The position numbers and the translations under genes were made by a program. This document shows, piece after piece, positions 50,039 to 58,071 of a DNA stretch of 64,000 nucleotides. The stretch is from Paraperibacillus marinus (GTDB taxonomy: Bacteria; Bacillota; Bacilli; Bacillales; DSM-1321), in the NCBI RefSeq assembly GCF_046237605.1, contig NZ_CP143542.1, positions 1,240,001-1,304,000 of the forward strand, written 5' to 3'. The notes under the pieces were generated by a model. It searched no databases and had not been told where the DNA came from. It saw nothing but the letters and a program-made list of their open reading frames with translations. Numbering within the stretch: the stretch's first letter is position 1; each line of letters opens with the position of its first letter.

Positions 50039-50212
50039 GAGTTATCTACCCGCAGCCCGTGCAGGGAAAGGAATCAGACAAGAGCAGGAACAAACACAGT
50101 AAGGCGGTGGAGCGGAGCAAGGTACAACAGTATGCCAGAAAAATCAATGATGTGCATATTTAGTTGCAGGAAGCTTCATGAAACATGCAGCTCCGCCCCT
50201 TTTCCAGAGAGA
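50039..50212 (+). repeat. Dispersed intergenic repeat, copy A
   Basis: First of three copies of an unnamed family of about 180 bases (others at 60208 and 60391). The shared core includes GAGCAGGAACAAACACA, GGCGGTGGAGCGGAG, GCAGGAAGCTTCATGA and CAGCTCCGCC-CTTTTCCA. The GGAGCGGAG and CTCCGC elements are inverted and could pair across about 70 bases. It fills the gap between the convergent yqfO and ispH genes. I see no coding potential shared by the copies. Confidence 0.85.
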
Positions 50213-50213
50213 A

Positions 50214-50249
50214 AAAGCAGCATCGGCTTAGGCCTTTGCTGCTTTTTTT
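50214..50249. terminator. Bidirectional terminator between yqfO and ispH
   Basis: AAAGCAGCA (50214-50222) / TGCTGCTTT (50237-50245), followed by T residues on the plus strand and by TTTTTCTC on the minus strand. The ispH stop codon lies within the loop. Confidence 0.85.
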
Positions 50250-51178
50250 ACTTTTGGCAGTATTTTATGGAGCGGAACTCGGCGTTCTCTCTGCCAGGTC
50301 GCTTCATCTTTTGGATCAAACTGCTCAAGGAACGCGACGACTTCTTTGGTGATGGGAGTCGGTGTCGATGCCCCGGAGGTGACTCCGGCTGTCTCGGCGC
50401 CAAGCAGCCAATCAATTTCTATCTCAGAAACATCGGCGACTCGGTATGCTTTGGTTCCCGCCACCTCCTGAGACACTTGTGCAAGCCGGTTGGAGTTATT
50501 GCTTTTCGGATCTCCGACCACGATTAAAACGTCGGCTGCTCCTGCTTGTTCAGCCACAGCCTCCTGGCGGACCTGTGTGGCCATACAGATTTCACGGTGT
50601 ACCTCACAGTGGGGGTATTTAGCTTTGACAGCTTCCATGATCTCAGACACATCCCACTGGCTCATGGTTGTCTGGTTTGTGACAATCAGCTTGTCTGAGT
50701 GGATGTCCAAATCTTCCACCTCTGCGGCTTTTTCAATCAAGTGGACGATGTCAGGAGCCACACCAACAGCGCCTTCAGGCTCAGGATGGCCTTTCTTGCC
50801 GATATAAATGACTTGATAGCCCTGCTCCTTCTTTTCCCTTATAAGGTCGTGAGTGGCTGTCACATCGGGACAGGTCGCATCGATTGATACAAGCCCCCGC
50901 TCTTCTGCTATCTGCCTGATCTCGGGGGATACGCCATGCGCTGTGAATATGACAGTCCCTTTGTCGACTTTTTCCAGGATTTCTTTCCGGTTGTTTCCGT
51001 CCAGGGTGATGATGCCTTCTTCTTCAAAGGCATCTGTAACATGTTTATTATGGACAATCATGCCCAGGATATATATGGGGCGCGGCAAGGTCTTATCGAG
51101 TGCTGCGTTGCGGGCAATGACCATTGCATCCACAACTCCGTAACAGTATCCGCGCGGTGATATTTTAATTACATTCAT
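50228..51178 (-). CDS. ispH: 4-hydroxy-3-methylbut-2-enyl diphosphate reductase
   Basis: A 316-residue iron-sulfur enzyme, the last step of the MEP isoprenoid pathway, yielding IPP and DMAPP. Cluster cysteines are in PRGYCYGV, DATCPDVT and the third in REICMATQ. Other hallmarks are HGVSPE and VVGDPKSNNSNRL. The start on the minus strand follows AAGGAGGAT. ispG lies about 8 kb downstream in the same window. A promoter with consensus spacing is upstream. Confidence 0.97.
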   Translation of the reverse strand: MNVIKISPRGYCYGVVDAMVIARNAALDKTLPRPIYILGMIVHNKHVTDAFEEEGIITLDGNNRKEILEKVDKGTVIFTAHGVSPEIRQIAEERGLVSIDATCPDVTATHDLIREKKEQGYQVIYIGKKGHPEPEGAVGVAPDIVHLIEKAAEVEDLDIHSDKLIVTNQTTMSQWDVSEIMEAVKAKYPHCEVHREICMATQVRQEAVAEQAGAADVLIVVGDPKSNNSNRLAQVSQEVAGTKAYRVADVSEIEIDWLLGAETAGVTSGASTPTPITKEVVAFLEQFDPKDEATWQRERRVPLHKILPKVKKAAKA

Positions 51179-51228
51179 AGGTTAGTATCCTCCTTACAAG
51201 AACCGGCGAAAATAAACCAGTCAGCTCT

Positions 51229-51257
51229 ATTATATATGAGCGTGCATGGAATTACAA
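51229..51257 (-). promoter_or_regulatory. Predicted sigma-A promoter of ispH
   Basis: On the minus strand TTGTAA (51257-51252), 17-base spacer, perfect TATAAT (51234-51229), 50 bases before the ispH start. Confidence 0.78.
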
Positions 51258-51280
51258 AGACCCTGGGGGGAGGGAGGGCA

Positions 51281-51309
51281 GAAAAAAAGAATGCGCATCC
51301 TTCGCATCC
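51281..51309 (-). terminator. Possible terminator after yqfQ
   Basis: On the minus strand a short ATGCG / CGCAT stem with a 7-base loop is followed by TTC and then seven T residues (plus 51282-51288). The stem is weak. Confidence 0.5.
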
Positions 51310-51312
51310 TCA

Positions 51313-51930
51313 TTAAAAGAATATTTTAGGACCAGCGTATCCGGAAGCCCCTTCGGGATCTGAGTTCCGGCCGGCTTCCCGGGCAGGAGCCTGAGCTGCC
51401 TGAGTTCCGGCGTCTGTACCGGCCTGGCTTTCCTGGCTGCCAGTTTCCTGGCTGTCTGATTCAGCCGTGCTGCCTGCTGCTTTCAGGCCGCGGTAAAGCT
51501 TCCACATAGCGGGGAGGTTTTTGACCAGGGGTCCATACTGCTGAACCACGGGGCCGACCTGCTGGACCGTGTTCAATACCCGCTGGGTATTATCAAGGAG
51601 TCCGGAAAGACCGCCAGGCTGAGTGAGGCTTTTTAGGATTCCTCCACCAGCCGCTGCACTGGCTGCAGTTCCGGCAGCTGCACCTCCGGGGAGGGAAAAC
51701 GGTGAACGCACGGTTTTGGCAGAACCGGACGAGCCTTTTCCCAGAATCTTGGACAGCAGGCCCGAAGCTCCGCTTCCAGTCTGCTGCGGCGGCTGCGGAC
51801 GAGAGAATCCGCCTTGCGGGTTTCCAAAGTAACCTGGGGGAAACTGATTCGGCATTCTTGGGGGGCCTTGGCGGAAGGGGGGATTTCCCTGCATTCCTCC
51901 AAATGGCATAAAAGGCTTTCTGGGGGGCAT
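51313..51930 (-). CDS. yqfQ: YqfQ/VrrA-like protein
   Basis: A 205-residue protein of the YqfQ family, to which B. anthracis VrrA (variable repeat region A) belongs. The N-terminus is rich in Pro, Gly, Phe and Gln (MPPRKPFMPFGGMQGNPPFR), as expected for a low-complexity surface or coat protein. The middle holds the conserved core with LLDNTQRVLNTVQQVGPVVQ and YGPLVKNLPAMWKLYRGLKA. The C-terminus is rich in Ala, Gln and Ser. No catalytic motif. Function is unknown; the position between ispH and cshB is that of B. subtilis yqfQ. Confidence 0.85.
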   Translation of the reverse strand: MPPRKPFMPFGGMQGNPPFRQGPPRMPNQFPPGYFGNPQGGFSRPQPPQQTGSGASGLLSKILGKGSSGSAKTVRSPFSLPGGAAAGTAASAAAGGGILKSLTQPGGLSGLLDNTQRVLNTVQQVGPVVQQYGPLVKNLPAMWKLYRGLKAAGSTAESDSQETGSQESQAGTDAGTQAAQAPAREAGRNSDPEGASGYAGPKIFF

Positions 51931-52264
51931 AGTGACACTCCTTTCTTTAAAAAATGGCTCTGTTGATAGATTTACCTGTTGATTGCAGAGGGAAGCAAAG
52001 CGGCTGGAACGAAAATCAACAGTCTGATTTAACAGAGCTCGGGTAAAAATAATTCTGCATTATTAATTTATGCAAGTAGCGCGAAAAGGTTTGAGGAATA
52101 ATGAGGGAAGGAAATGAAATGAATACAATATTTTTCTTTGCAGAGAACGGGAACAAAAGCATTCTTATAGGGGTTGCGCTTTTAAGCGGAAGTATATTAT
52201 GATAACAGGATGTATAGAATATCGGCTTTGGCTTTAAAATGCTGATTTATTAAGGAGATTAAGG
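51931..52264 (+). other. Intergenic region between divergent yqfQ and cshB
   Basis: A 334-base gap with no recognisable gene. Near 52174-52204 there is promoter-like sequence (TTGCGC followed by TATATTATGATAAC) that may drive cshB, although the hexamer spacing is ambiguous. GAGGGAAGG at 52103-52111 precedes a 27-codon open frame at 52119-52202, listed separately. AAGGAGAT sits just before cshB. Confidence 0.5.
52119..52202 (+). CDS. Possible 27-residue peptide
   Basis: An ATG-initiated frame, MNTIFFFAENGNKSILIGVA and seven more residues, behind GAGGGAAGG. It is mildly hydrophobic. I recognise no family and it overlaps promoter-like sequence, so it may be chance. Confidence 0.15.
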   Translation: MNTIFFFAENGNKSILIGVALLSGSIL

Positions 52265-53578
52265 ATGGAAAAAAACAATTTTGAAAGATTTGGCTTTCAA
52301 AACTACATAATAGACGCTGTAAAAGACCTGGGCTTTGATAAGCCGACGGAAATTCAGGAGCGGGTAATCCCGGCAATCAATAATGGCTGGAGCATGATTG
52401 GGCAGTCCCAGACAGGTACAGGGAAAACACATGCCTACCTCCTGCCTATCATGGATAAGCTTGATCCACGTAAAGAAGAGGTTCAGGCAGTCATCTCAGC
52501 GCCAACAAGGGAGCTTGCGAACCAGATTTACCTGGAGGCACAGAAGATCGCGGAACACTTCCCTGAGGAGACACCGCTTTCGGTCAAACTGTTCATCGGG
52601 GGAACTGACAAGCAGAGGACCATTGAAAAGCTTAAAAGGCAGCCTCAGCTTATCATCGGAACACCAGGACGGATCAAGGACCTTGTGAACGAAAATGCCC
52701 TGAATATGTATACAGCCGGCCTGCTGGTTGTGGATGAAGCCGATTTGATGCTGGATATGGGCTTCATTGAGGATGTAGATCAATTTGCTGCCAAGATGGC
52801 GGAGAAAACGCAGATGCTGGTCTTCTCCGCCACCATTCCTGAAAAGCTCATGCCTTTCCTAAAGAAATACATGGAAAATCCGAAGTATGTACAGGTGTCA
52901 CCGGAACAGGCAACCGCGAGGAAAATTGAGCATGTACTTATTCCGCTCAGGCATCGGAATAAGTACAGCCTTCTGCATGATGTGCTTACTGCCTATAATC
53001 CTTATCTGGCCATCATCTTTACCAACACGAAGAAAAAGGCCGAGGAAGTTGCCTATGCTCTAAATAATAAAGGGCTGAAAGTAGGCAGGATCCATGGAGA
53101 CCTGACACCGAGAGAGCGCAAGAAAATGATGAAACAGATCAATGATCTTGAGTTTCAATATATCGTGGCTACAGATTTGGCGGCCCGGGGAATTGACATC
53201 AAAGGAATCAGCCATGTGATTAATTTTGAGCTGCCGAGTGATCTGGACTTCTATATCCACCGGACAGGAAGGACCGCCCGTGCTGAGTTTTCCGGCATAG
53301 CGGCTACGATTTACGAACCATCTGATGAAGATGCCCTGAACAGGCTGGAGAAGCTGGGCATTGAATTCAAAAATGTCGATCTCCAAAATGGAGAGTGGAC
53401 GGAGACCGAGGACCGGAACAAGCGAAAAAAACGCAAACGGCAGCCGGATGAAATCAATGACACAGCGAAGCGCCTGATTCAGAAGCCGTCCAAGGTTAAA
53501 CCAGGCTACAAAAAGAAGATGCAATATGAAATAGAAAACTTCAAAAAGCGCCAGAGGCGCCTTAAGAAAAAGAAATAG
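52265..53578 (+). CDS. cshB: DEAD-box RNA helicase CshB
   Basis: A 437-residue ATP-dependent RNA helicase (YqfR), linked to cold adaptation and RNA decay or ribosome assembly. Motifs in order: Q motif (FGFQNYIIDAVKDLGFDKPTEIQ), GQSQTGTGKT (I), PTRELA (Ia), TPGR, DEAD in VVDEADLMLD (II), SAT (III) and HRTGRTAR (VI). The C-terminus is strongly basic (KRKKRKRQ and KKRQRRLKKKK), useful for RNA binding. AAGGAGAT precedes the ATG. nfo follows 19 bases later. Confidence 0.95.
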   Translation: MEKNNFERFGFQNYIIDAVKDLGFDKPTEIQERVIPAINNGWSMIGQSQTGTGKTHAYLLPIMDKLDPRKEEVQAVISAPTRELANQIYLEAQKIAEHFPEETPLSVKLFIGGTDKQRTIEKLKRQPQLIIGTPGRIKDLVNENALNMYTAGLLVVDEADLMLDMGFIEDVDQFAAKMAEKTQMLVFSATIPEKLMPFLKKYMENPKYVQVSPEQATARKIEHVLIPLRHRNKYSLLHDVLTAYNPYLAIIFTNTKKKAEEVAYALNNKGLKVGRIHGDLTPRERKKMMKQINDLEFQYIVATDLAARGIDIKGISHVINFELPSDLDFYIHRTGRTARAEFSGIAATIYEPSDEDALNRLEKLGIEFKNVDLQNGEWTETEDRNKRKKRKRQPDEINDTAKRLIQKPSKVKPGYKKKMQYEIENFKKRQRRLKKKK

Positions 53579-53597
53579 AAAACCGGGAGAGATGGGT

Positions 53598-54494
53598 ATG
53601 TTGAAAATTGGGTCACACGTGTCGATGAGCGGCAAGGATATGCTGCTTGCCGCAAGTGCTGAAGCAGTTTCCTATGGAGCCAATACCTTTATGATCTATA
53701 CAGGTGCTCCTCAGAATACAAGAAGAAAAAAAATCGAAGATCTGAACATTGAAGAAGGGCGCAGGCATATGGAGCTCAACGGAATCAGCGACATCGTTGT
53801 GCATGCCCCTTATATCATCAACATCGGCAACTCACAAAATCCTGACACCTTTGAATTGGGCGTGAGATTCCTGAGATCTGAAATTGAACGGACCGAGGCG
53901 CTTGGGGCAGGGCAGATTGTCCTTCACCCCGGGGCTCATGTGGGTGCCGGGACAGAAGAGGGAATCAAGAAGATCATTGAAGGCCTGAATGAAGTGCTGG
54001 TGCCGGAGCAGAAGGTGCAGATTGCCCTTGAAACCATGGCAGGGAAAGGGTCAGAGTGCGGCAAGAACTTTGAGGAGCTTGCCATGATTATGGATGGAGT
54101 CAACCTGAGCGATAAGCTATCCGTCTGTTTTGATACCTGCCACACCCATGATGCTGGTTATAATATCGTCGAAGACTTCGACGGTGTACTGGAAGAATTT
54201 GATAAGATTATCGGGATTGAACGCCTCAAAGTTCTTCACATCAACGACAGCAAGAATGAAATCGGCATGAGGAAAGACAGACATGAAAATATCGGATTCG
54301 GCCGCATAGGATTTCAGGCCTTGAATTATATTGTCCATCATCCACAATTGATGGATGTTCCTAAAATCCTTGAAACTCCGTTCATTGGAGAAGACAAAAA
54401 GAACAAAAAAGCTCCATATAAGCTGGAAATTGAAATGTTCAGGAATAAAGAATTCAATGAAAACCTCCTGGACTTGGCATTAAGCCAGCCATAA
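53598..54494 (+). CDS. nfo: Endonuclease IV
   Basis: A 298-residue AP endonuclease (YqfS) of base excision repair. In B. subtilis it is made in the forespore and protects spores. Trinuclear zinc-site motifs: GSHVSM, HAPYIINIGN, VLHPGAHVG, ALETMAGKG, CFDTCHTHDAGY and LHINDSKN. ATG 53598 with GGGAGAG seven bases upstream is preferred over ATG 53592. Probably co-transcribed with cshB and ended by the hairpin directly after the stop. Confidence 0.96.
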   Translation: MLKIGSHVSMSGKDMLLAASAEAVSYGANTFMIYTGAPQNTRRKKIEDLNIEEGRRHMELNGISDIVVHAPYIINIGNSQNPDTFELGVRFLRSEIERTEALGAGQIVLHPGAHVGAGTEEGIKKIIEGLNEVLVPEQKVQIALETMAGKGSECGKNFEELAMIMDGVNLSDKLSVCFDTCHTHDAGYNIVEDFDGVLEEFDKIIGIERLKVLHINDSKNEIGMRKDRHENIGFGRIGFQALNYIVHHPQLMDVPKILETPFIGEDKKNKKAPYKLEIEMFRNKEFNENLLDLALSQP

Positions 54495-54498
54495 ACTA

Positions 54499-54525
54499 AG
54501 CTGCAGGCAATCCTGCAGCTTTTTG
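54499..54525 (+). terminator. Terminator after nfo
   Basis: AGCTGCAGG / CCTGCAGCT perfect stem with a 4-base loop at 54499-54520, followed by five T residues. Confidence 0.93.
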
Positions 54526-54635
54526 CCTATTTATTAAGGTTGATATATTTTGGTCTCAGCGTGGTTTCCCGCCGCAGCGCGAGTATAGGGTGGTGCAATA
54601 TCTTGTGTTCAATGGAAGCTGCCACTCAAACTGAA

Positions 54636-54700
54636 CCGCCCATAAGAAGGAAAAGCGCTTCTCATGGCCGGCCCGTCTTATCTGTTCAGGTCTCTGCCTT
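54636..54700 (-). repeat. Degenerate copy of the dnaK-dnaJ hairpin repeat
   Basis: Bases 54666-54698 read GGCC-GCCCGTCTTAT, then TTCAGGTCTCTGCC at 54685-54698. They match the reverse complement of the repeat unit at 19331-19363 with a few changes. An upstream CATAAG at 54641-54646 corresponds to the other stem arm. The remainder is eroded. The 293-base gap between nfo and yqfT holds nothing else recognisable. Confidence 0.6.
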
Positions 54701-54787
54701 CCATAACTTGTGGTGGTTTTAGATTGCAGCTAAGTTATCATGGCAAGTTATATCGTTCATTATTTGGAAGGCACCGCTCTTTCGCTT

Positions 54788-55039
54788 TTAGGTTAACTGA
54801 GTGAACAGGTTTTCGATTTGGCTGGCTGTCTTTCTTCCTGCAATCACGGTGATTTGGTCGAGGACTGATTTCCTTTGCTGTGGATCGAATATATTGATCT
54901 GTTTGCCATATAAAAGGGCAGAAATTTTTTCGGCATGCTCGTTTGATAAGACGACTCCATATTGCCTTCCTATTTTTAATAATTCCGCGGGCTTAATGTT
55001 GTTTATTTTCTGGTTGACCATCATTTCGTAAAATTTCAT
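54788..55039 (-). CDS. yqfT: YqfT family protein (DUF2624)
   Basis: An 83-residue protein of unknown function found between nfo and the zinc transporter genes in Bacillus. It is helical and soluble (MKFYEMMVNQKINNIKPAEL, then a Gln/Lys-rich C-terminal half). GGAGGAGGGTGA on the minus strand sits 7 bases before the ATG at 55039, so the longer frame is rejected. No motifs point to a function. Confidence 0.85.
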   Translation of the reverse strand: MKFYEMMVNQKINNIKPAELLKIGRQYGVVLSNEHAEKISALLYGKQINIFDPQQRKSVLDQITVIAGRKTASQIENLFTQLT

Positions 55040-55114
55040 GGCGGCTTCACCCTCCTCCATTTAAGATATGACTCATATTCGGAACAGTGAACAGATTTAA
55101 AATCATTCGCAACA

Positions 55115-55143
55115 TTTACAATCAAGTAGTTATGAGGTATAAT
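55115..55143 (+). promoter_or_regulatory. Predicted sigma-A promoter of znuC-znuB-zur
   Basis: TTTACA (55115-55120), 17-base spacer, perfect TATAAT (55138-55143). The Zur box follows directly downstream. Confidence 0.8.
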
Positions 55144-55152
55144 ACCTAAGTT

Positions 55153-55173
55153 AAATCGTAATCATTCTTAAAT
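55153..55173 (+). promoter_or_regulatory. Zur box
   Basis: AAATCGTAATCATT then CTTAAAT: the left half matches the B. subtilis Zur operator (AAATCGTAATNATTACGATTT) perfectly and the right half partly. It overlaps the expected transcription start of the zinc importer operon, so repression by Zn-loaded Zur is inferred. Confidence 0.85.
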
Positions 55174-55188
55174 GATAGGTGATAAGTA

Positions 55189-55944
55189 ATGAAAAATTCT
55201 GTGATAGAAGTGAATCATTTATTTTATAAATATGAAAAAGATATGGTTCTGGAGGATGTTTCATTCAAGGTGCCCAAGGGTTCATTTCTCGGGATCGTAG
55301 GACCGAACGGGTCTGGAAAATCCACTTTGCTGAAGCTTCTATTGGGGCTCTTGAAAACTCAGCAGGGGAGCATCAAGATTTTTGGCAAGGATATCCGCTC
55401 GTTCAAGGAATGGGACAGAGTCGGATTTGTATCCCAGAAGGCGAGCTCATTTAATACAGGATTCCCTGCAACGGTGGGGGAGGTTGTGCTGAGCGGCTTG
55501 ACGAGGAAGATAGGCATGTTCCGGTTTGCGGATAAAAAGAATCGTGAAAAAGCCGCAGAAGTCCTTGATTCGGTCGGCATGCTTCCGTTCAAGGACCGGA
55601 ATATCGGCGAACTCTCAGGCGGCCAGCAGCAGCGCGTTTTTATTGCCAGGGCACTGGTGAGTGAACCAGAGCTCCTGATCCTGGATGAACCTACCGTCGG
55701 GGTCGATGTCAAAAACGTAAACCAATTTTACGAAATGCTGGAAGACTTGAACAAAAAGCTTAATATTACCCTGGTGCTTGTGACGCATGATGTTGGGGTC
55801 ATAAGTGATAAGGTGACCCATGTTGCCTGCCTGAATAAGAACCTTCATTTCCACGGGGAGTCAAAGGAATACCATTCCCTGGAGGAACATGAACTGTCAG
55901 GCATTTATGGCCATGATGTACAAGTCATTACTCATCAACATTAA
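55189..55944 (+). CDS. znuC: Zinc ABC transporter ATP-binding protein
   Basis: A 251-residue ABC ATPase (ZnuC; ZurA/YcdI-like) energizing high-affinity zinc uptake. Walker A GPNGSGKST at about 38-46, signature LSGGQQQR at about 143, Walker B LLILDEPTVG, and the switch His in VTHDVGVI. The upstream Zur box and downstream zur identify zinc as substrate. No binding protein (znuA) is in the window, so it must lie elsewhere. Confidence 0.94.
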   Translation: MKNSVIEVNHLFYKYEKDMVLEDVSFKVPKGSFLGIVGPNGSGKSTLLKLLLGLLKTQQGSIKIFGKDIRSFKEWDRVGFVSQKASSFNTGFPATVGEVVLSGLTRKIGMFRFADKKNREKAAEVLDSVGMLPFKDRNIGELSGGQQQRVFIARALVSEPELLILDEPTVGVDVKNVNQFYEMLEDLNKKLNITLVLVTHDVGVISDKVTHVACLNKNLHFHGESKEYHSLEEHELSGIYGHDVQVITHQH

Positions 55945-55964
55945 TTGCAGCTGGAGGAAATCCT

Positions 55965-56804
55965 ATGATTTCGGGGTTATTTCAATATGAATTTTTACAG
56001 AATGCCTTCCTGACCGGCATCATCATCGGCGCTCTTGCGCCGCTCCTGGGAGTATTCGTGGTTGTCAGGAGAATGTCGCTCATTGCGGATGCACTCAGCC
56101 ATGTTACGCTCGCCGGCATAGCATTCAGTCTCCTTGTGGAAAAGAAGCTGGGGATTTTTGCAGGCATCAGCCCGCTATATATGGGCATGACTTTCTCGGT
56201 GATTGGGGCCCTCTTCATTGAACGCTTAAGGGGCGTTTACAAGCACTATCAGGAGCTTGCCATCCCGATTATCCTGTCAGGAGGGATTGGGCTGAGCGCC
56301 ATTTTCATTTCAATGGCGGATGGCTTTAATACAGATCTTTTGAGTTATCTTTTTGGGAGCGTAAGTGCGGTCAGCAGGGTCGACCTCTGGATCATTGCGG
56401 CAATCGGTCTTCTTGTTGCCCTCACTGTGGTACTGCTTTATAAGGAGTTATTCCTGTTATCCTTTGATGAAGAACATGCGAGGGCTTCGGGCATACCGGC
56501 AAAGACACTGCATTTCATTTTCATCATCATGGTTGCCCTCGTAATCGCAGCCTCCATGCGGATTGTGGGGATCCTCCTTGTCTCCTCGCTAATGACCCTT
56601 CCGGTTGCAGCAAGCATCAGGCTTGCCAATGGCTTTAAGCAGACCATTCTCTTATCGATTCTGTTTGGGGAAACGGCAGTGGTCGGAGGGTTGTTTCTGT
56701 CCTATTATCTTGACTGGGCACCAGGCGGTACGATTGTCTTGATTTCAATCATCATTCTCGCCGCAGCCATTCTTTATAGAAAAATCCGCCTTAGGATGAG
56801 TTAA
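55965..56804 (+). CDS. znuB: Zinc ABC transporter permease
   Basis: A 279-residue ABC-3 family membrane permease with about eight hydrophobic helices. It starts ISGLFQYEFLQNAFLTG, contains the conserved LIADALSHVTLAGIA and SMRIVGILLVSSLMTLPVAA, and ends in a short basic tail. Translated just after znuC (20-base gap, CTGGAGGAA ribosome binding site), with zur following directly: the stop TAA abuts the zur ribosome binding site. Confidence 0.94.
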   Translation: MISGLFQYEFLQNAFLTGIIIGALAPLLGVFVVVRRMSLIADALSHVTLAGIAFSLLVEKKLGIFAGISPLYMGMTFSVIGALFIERLRGVYKHYQELAIPIILSGGIGLSAIFISMADGFNTDLLSYLFGSVSAVSRVDLWIIAAIGLLVALTVVLLYKELFLLSFDEEHARASGIPAKTLHFIFIIMVALVIAASMRIVGILLVSSLMTLPVAASIRLANGFKQTILLSILFGETAVVGGLFLSYYLDWAPGGTIVLISIIILAAAILYRKIRLRMS

Positions 56805-56816
56805 TTGGAGGTTACT

Positions 56817-57230
56817 ATGAACTTAATACAGGCTATGGACATTTTAAAGGAGCATGGTTATAAGCATACAGACAAGAGGGAACAGATGCTGGAGCTATTT
56901 GCTGAAAAAGACAGATATCTGACAGCCAAGGAAGTTCTTGAGTATATGAAAAAAGACTATCCCGGTCTGAGCTTTGATACAATCTATAGGAATCTTTCTA
57001 TGTTTGCTGAATTGGGGATTTTTGAAATGACGGAGCTTTCAGGAGAAAAACACTTCCGGTTTACCTGCAGGCACAGCCATCATCATCACCACTTCATCTG
57101 TCTCGAATGCGGCATTACCAAGGAACTTGATTCATGTCCAATGGACCAGGTTCAGACAGATTTGGCAGGCTATGATATTTCGGGACATAAATTCGAGATT
57201 TACGGTAAGTGTCCCGGCTGTTTGAATTAA
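56817..57230 (+). CDS. zur: Zinc uptake regulator Zur
   Basis: A 137-residue Fur-family repressor that senses zinc. The winged helix contains LSFDTIYRNLSMFAELGIFE. A His-rich metal site SHHHHHFICLECG and CPGC (with the structural-zinc Cys pairs) follow. ATG 56817 after TTGGAGGTT is used rather than in-frame TTG 56805. Co-transcribed with the transporter it is expected to repress, forming a feedback loop through the Zur box. Confidence 0.95.
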   Translation: MNLIQAMDILKEHGYKHTDKREQMLELFAEKDRYLTAKEVLEYMKKDYPGLSFDTIYRNLSMFAELGIFEMTELSGEKHFRFTCRHSHHHHHFICLECGITKELDSCPMDQVQTDLAGYDISGHKFEIYGKCPGCLN

Positions 57231-57245
57231 ACGTTCAGATAAAAA

Positions 57246-57287
57246 GCAGGCTGGCTTGATGCTAATGCATCTGGCCAGCCTTTTTTA
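57246..57287. terminator. Terminator between zur and yqfW
   Basis: GGCTGGC / GCCAGCC arms at about 57249-57280 with a long loop that has its own ATGC inverted repeat, followed by six T residues on the plus strand. It separates the convergent zur and yqfW. Confidence 0.85.
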
Positions 57288-57297
57288 GTAAATTAAA

Positions 57298-57879
57298 TTA
57301 TTTGACATCCGCTATTTTAAGCCAGCCATCAACCCAGGCTTTCGCCTCTGTCCAGTTGTTTACTCTGACCACACTCTCTGGAACCGGATCCTGATTGTAT
57401 GGTGTATTGAATAAGATGACAGGAATGCCGCACTCCTCAGAAATGTCCACTGCGTTGTCATGCTTATCCTCAAAGAAGATATCAATGCCATGCTTCTTTG
57501 CTGTGGCAACCTTGTTATGGGATCCAATCAGCTCAATATGATGAAAATCGATTTCCTGCTGTGAAAACCAGGTTTGCGTAACATCCATCAAATGGCTGCT
57601 CCTTGCGCTGATGATATAGAGGTCCTGTTCATCCTTCCAATCCCGGAGCGCGTCTTTAGCCCCTTCGGCTGCCTGTGAACCGGCATAAATCTCGGGCTCT
57701 GTCTCTTTAAACCATTGAGAAAATATTTCCCTCGGAATATTCACAAGAGGGTGAAGTTCATATTGGGTAATATCCTTTAATGTTAAATTAAGCTGGAATT
57801 TTTTATTTATGTATGGAAGCAGGGCATCGGGCCTTGTAAGGGTTCCGTCGATATCAATGCCTAGTCGTTTTCTGTTCAT
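57298..57879 (-). CDS. yqfW: HAD-family nucleotidase YqfW
   Basis: A 193-residue HAD-superfamily protein of the 5'(3')-deoxyribonucleotidase (NT5C) type. Motif I GIDIDGTLT (D9, D11) and the later DIFFEDKHDNAVD acidic motif are present; YIISARSSH is motif II with Ser. A nucleoside monophosphate phosphatase role is inferred from the family. AAAGGAGACAAT precedes the ATG on the minus strand. Length equals that of B. subtilis YqfW. Confidence 0.9.
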   Translation of the reverse strand: MNRKRLGIDIDGTLTRPDALLPYINKKFQLNLTLKDITQYELHPLVNIPREIFSQWFKETEPEIYAGSQAAEGAKDALRDWKDEQDLYIISARSSHLMDVTQTWFSQQEIDFHHIELIGSHNKVATAKKHGIDIFFEDKHDNAVDISEECGIPVILFNTPYNQDPVPESVVRVNNWTEAKAWVDGWLKIADVK

Positions 57880-58071
57880 ATGATTGTCTCCTTTAACAAT
57901 GGGATATATGTTAGTTTAGCATAAAAAATCCAGCATGGGATACGGGCCGGTCATGCCATGGATCAAACCAGGCTGAATATTTTTCCTTTTTTCGTAAGTA
58001 TTGTCTTAATGAAAAGTGTTAAAGCCTCAAATAATAAAGATGCTTCATAGGAGGAAAGTGGGGGATGCCGT

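Noticed and set aside
49973..50527. 184-codon plus-strand frame at the yqfO end, repeat A and ispH 3' end
   Set aside because: It overlaps the 3' ends of two certain genes and the repeat, crosses the terminator, and has no ribosome binding site or recognisable domain.
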